From assembly GCA_018907035.1 (NCBI GenBank), contig JACCIC010000001.1, forward strand, positions 2,835,001 to 2,899,000: a stretch of 64,000 nt of DNA, read 5' to 3'. The notes beneath the pieces are model-generated. The model was not told the DNA's origin. It saw nothing but the letters and a program-made list of their open reading frames with translations, and made no database searches. The stretch comes from Sycobia sp. Sy_11 (Eukaryota > Arthropoda > Insecta > Hymenoptera > Epichrysomallidae). Every line of letters begins with the position of its first letter. Positions within the stretch are counted from its first letter, which is position 1. The position numbers and the translations under genes are program-made. Positions 60,781 to 64,000 of the stretch are shown here, piece after piece.

Positions 60781-63700
60781 TTTATTTTATTCAAAATTTA
60801 TTGTATAAATATATTAATTATTTCTCTATTTTTCGTTCTATTTACGTCATTACTATGAATATAATAATTAAAACCAAAATTGATTAGTAATTAGAAACAT
60901 TAGCTATTACATGGATTAAAAATCCGTGTAACGAAAGGAGTTTTCAAAATTGAAGGAAAAAAGCCGATTGTTAAAGTTTATTGAGATTTAAATTAGAAGT
61001 GAGTCGAGATGAATTAGATACACTGGAAAAGCTATCTTGAAAACTATCCAGTACATATTTTAATTCTGCCAACAAAATTCAGAACTCTTCCAGAATAAAA
61101 TATGGCATATTCGAATATAAATAATCGATTATATCGAATGAAATATTCGAAATTGGACTGCCTTTGAAATATTTGACTAATAAAGAAATAATGTTAAATT
61201 TCCGGTCAGGATTAAAATCCTTACTTCTTCTTTGCGCATGGGGAAGAAATTGGAGGTGCTAGTCATTCAATTGTAGTATCGATCAAATAATGTTTATAAT
61301 GCTTAATAGTGACAGTTTTGCGTTTCTGAATGTACCAATGAACAAAATTTCATGCACTTGAAGAGACAGGTCATACATAGGTATGCTTGTCAACTGATGT
61401 TTACGTTGTTGGCAGTGTTAAATGATTTATATATTAACTAAACAGGTTCGAACAGCGCTCGAACCTGTCTCAAATAGTACTCTGAATCATAAATATGTTT
61501 TCTTTAATTTACCTAATTGGATTATTACTAATTTCAATACATGAAAGGTTCTGGATAATTTTCGAGACAATTTTTTACAAACAGTGCTTAATCTCTTCAA
61601 TTCGCTAAAATGAACTATGAATTGATAATTTTTTAATATATATTAAGATGATTTACTTTACTTTATGAAGAATGCGAGTAATTTAGTTTTCTTGTAATGT
61701 TACTTAATGTCTAGTCCAGTATACGTTTCTTATAACCATTTTGTAAATCGATGAAATATAAAAATTACTGGTAAGATAATGATAATGTGAAGGACGTATA
61801 AGCAACATACGCAAAATTAAGTTTAATATTTAAATTTCTATTTTTCTAGGTTGACCATGGTTCCGTAAGCCACACAATTAAAAAAAAATATTTATCTCTA
61901 TTTTGGTTAAAATGGAGATGAAATTCTATTAACCAAATCCAATATCGAAAAATAATCATATAAAATGTCAGTAGCATAAAACAAAAACTAAATTGCTTCT
62001 TATATATAATATTTTATTTCATTTATTTATTTGATAGCGTGCAAGGAAAATTAATTGTAGCTAAAAAAGTAATTAAAAGAATTTAAAGATTTTTGAACTA
62101 CCTCCAGAATTTGCTATATAATGACAACCAAATGTTCGTTTATATTATCGCATTGTTTTAGTTTTAAATTTGATATATTCTTAAATTAACAATGTAAAAA
62201 AATTAATATAGCACAAAAGTAGAACGACATAGTTTATTCAAGTTCGGTTAAAATTTTGATATAGATACAATAGAATAACTCAACTAAATAAAAGTTTTAA
62301 AATTTTCCAAAAAAATTATCCGTTTTGAGGGCTTATTTTATAGGCAAAAGTAACCACAAAAACCTTTTTATGCCGTGAGTTGAAAATGTCGATAGCTGAA
62401 GTTTGCTATACTCTTCAGATGTTATTAAAAAAAATAAAGCAAATAATCTGATTATAAAACCAAAACTAACAATATAAAGAAGCGGTCGAAGAGCAGTATA
62501 TCACAAACTTGAATGATATTTACCGAAACTTATAAATAATTCGACCGTCGTTTCAAGTACTAAAGGCGTGCCCACGTCACAAATTCAACTAAGTCTTACA
62601 GATAGAGACAGTTATCTACTTAAATTTAATCTTGTCTCTTTTCAATGGCTTGATTAAGCATTTATAAAGTGTATTTAGATAATACATGTCATTTAACTGT
62701 ATGTGTAACATTTCTGGTATTGTATATTGTATATCTGGTATTGCAATCTAAATATATCTGAATTTTTAGACCATTCCAATGATTATCAATGATTATAGTT
62801 ATTAACATGTTTATAGACCATAGAATTGTTATTATTTTACTCTTTGGGTATTCTTTAACTCGAGTAATGACGTTCCATTTTATTTCTTCTATGTAAAAAA
62901 TTTTTATCAGATCAGCTGAAAATTTTTTCATGTAATCTTGAGTCAATAATAGAAAACCGTGAATATAAATTCTTACATACTTGCTATGATATATTTAATT
63001 AAAATATGAATTCAAAATCGATAATTTTCTAAACTTTTTCAGGCACTAAGATGGTGACTTATTGATTGATTATAAATGTGGCGTATACATGTGTAAGCAA
63101 GTATTTTTGTTATATAGAAATAGCATACTGCATAAGCGGTAGTCAATAAATAATGTGATAAAATATAACAGTTTTAAATGGAAGCTTATATTAGCTTATG
63201 AAAAGTATCGTATTGAATGAATTAGTGAATTAGATCACTTTTAGAAGTTGCTCTTTTCTGTGCAAAAATGTAAAAATAACAAAAAATAAATAAAAATTGG
63301 AATTATTGTTTTGATAATGAACAGAAACAAGATCTACTGATCTTTATTTCAAAATTCACATTTATTTAAAAAAAAATATTAAAAAAATTAAAGTACTTAT
63401 ACAAGAATATTCTGAACATCAGTTTTAGTGCACCTTAAAGGAGGAACTAGTTCTTTTATCGCACTCTTAAGGGAATCTCTGGCGGTATACTTAAAGAACA
63501 AATGTTCCAAATACTTCTGGTTGTACATACACAAGTCTTATTACATTAGTAAATCCATAGCAGATTATCCTCTCGAATCAGTGCACAATCAGACTAGAAA
63601 ATCTCAAGAATGCGAGACATGATTGTGCTATCAAGACACTTTATATAACGTGAAAGCAATTCTATATTGTTTCAAGTCTAATTTTTTGAGTTTTCAGCGA

Positions 63701-64000
63701 ATCATTAAACATTACAAATAAATATTAACCCATATGAGGAAATATCTCTCTGAAGTGTATTTTTGAAAATAACTATTGAAATATAATCTGTTCTACTTTT
63801 TAGTTAAGAATATTCTGTGGGATCCCTATAATAATTGAAAATAGAATAACGCGCCAAAATCTGTAACAATGTCACAAAAAGATACTTTTTAACATTCCCA
63901 ATACCAATGCCAATTTCACTATCATTTTAATTTTTCCTCTATAAGGGATAAATACAATAATATTCGTTTTATCCCCGTCCGAAAGAGGCATCAGCCGTCC
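60781..64000. other. AT-rich gene-free DNA
   Basis: No supported ORF. The only structure noted is a small perfect hairpin at 61,442-61,468 (ACAGGTTCGA, 7-nt loop, TCGAACCTGT). ORFs 62,689-62,946 (minus) and 63,428-63,622 (plus) have no motif. Confidence 0.5.

Noticed and set aside
61442..61468. Hairpin ACAGGTTCGA...TCGAACCTGT resembling a tRNA B-box word
   Set aside because: No A-box, acceptor stem or anticodon arm around it, so not a tRNA gene.
1..64000. CRISPR arrays, rRNA and tRNA genes
   Set aside because: No regularly spaced short repeats with unique spacers and no rRNA- or tRNA-like stretch was seen by eye.

Overview
The window is AT-rich, intron-bearing animal DNA and almost certainly comes from an insect, most likely a hymenopteran such as an ant. 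The evidence is a tandem pair of insect-type secreted carboxylesterase genes, a small secreted MBF2-family ('salivary secreted peptide'-like) gene, and a mix of decayed mariner, Tc1, BEL/Pao, Jockey-like, R1-like and Penelope-like transposon remnants with many dinucleotide microsatellites. The order is inferred; the sequence shows no direct species marker.

Layout. Positions 1-15,200 hold no gene I can support. This is an AT-rich desert broken by GC/CpG-richer islands (about 3.4-3.9, 6.2-6.9, 7.8-8.9, 10.5-10.9 and 14.4-15.2 kb), a 695-bp hAT-like element (2353-3047) and a Penelope-like remnant (about 4.4-5.05 kb). Positions 15.2-22.5 kb are AT-rich, with microsatellites, a dispersed element ending in a pentanucleotide run, a 60-bp-period satellite (18,770-19,060) and a fold-back element (19,272-19,530).

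Two complete six-exon carboxylesterase genes lie on the minus strand: CE-1 (28,234 to 22,514; 552 aa) and CE-2 (59,687 to 54,039; 551 aa). Five of their six exons have exactly the same length, the intron phases are identical, and both keep the Ser/Glu/His triad. They differ at the oxyanion-hole motif and the nucleophile elbow. CE-1 carries a mariner-type MITE in intron 2; CE-2 carries a decayed full-length mariner in intron 3.

Between them (28.2-54.0 kb) are a Tc1 (DD34E) fossil at 32.4-33.1 kb, an R1-like remnant at 33.9-35.2 kb, a Jockey-like LINE fossil at 41.6-44.8 kb, the intronless MBF2-like gene (46,905 to 46,507), a dispersed repeat family around it, Z-DNA-prone CA/CG tracts in inverted orientation, and the 3' half of a BEL/Pao element with a probable LTR (about 50.2-52.65 kb) beside a second copy of the 60-bp satellite. 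Positions 59.7-64 kb hold only AT-rich DNA and one more copy of the dispersed repeat.

Functional reading. The live genes are three predicted secreted proteins: two hydrolases and one small MBF2-like peptide. The rest is transposon graveyard. No CRISPR array, rRNA or confident tRNA gene was seen.
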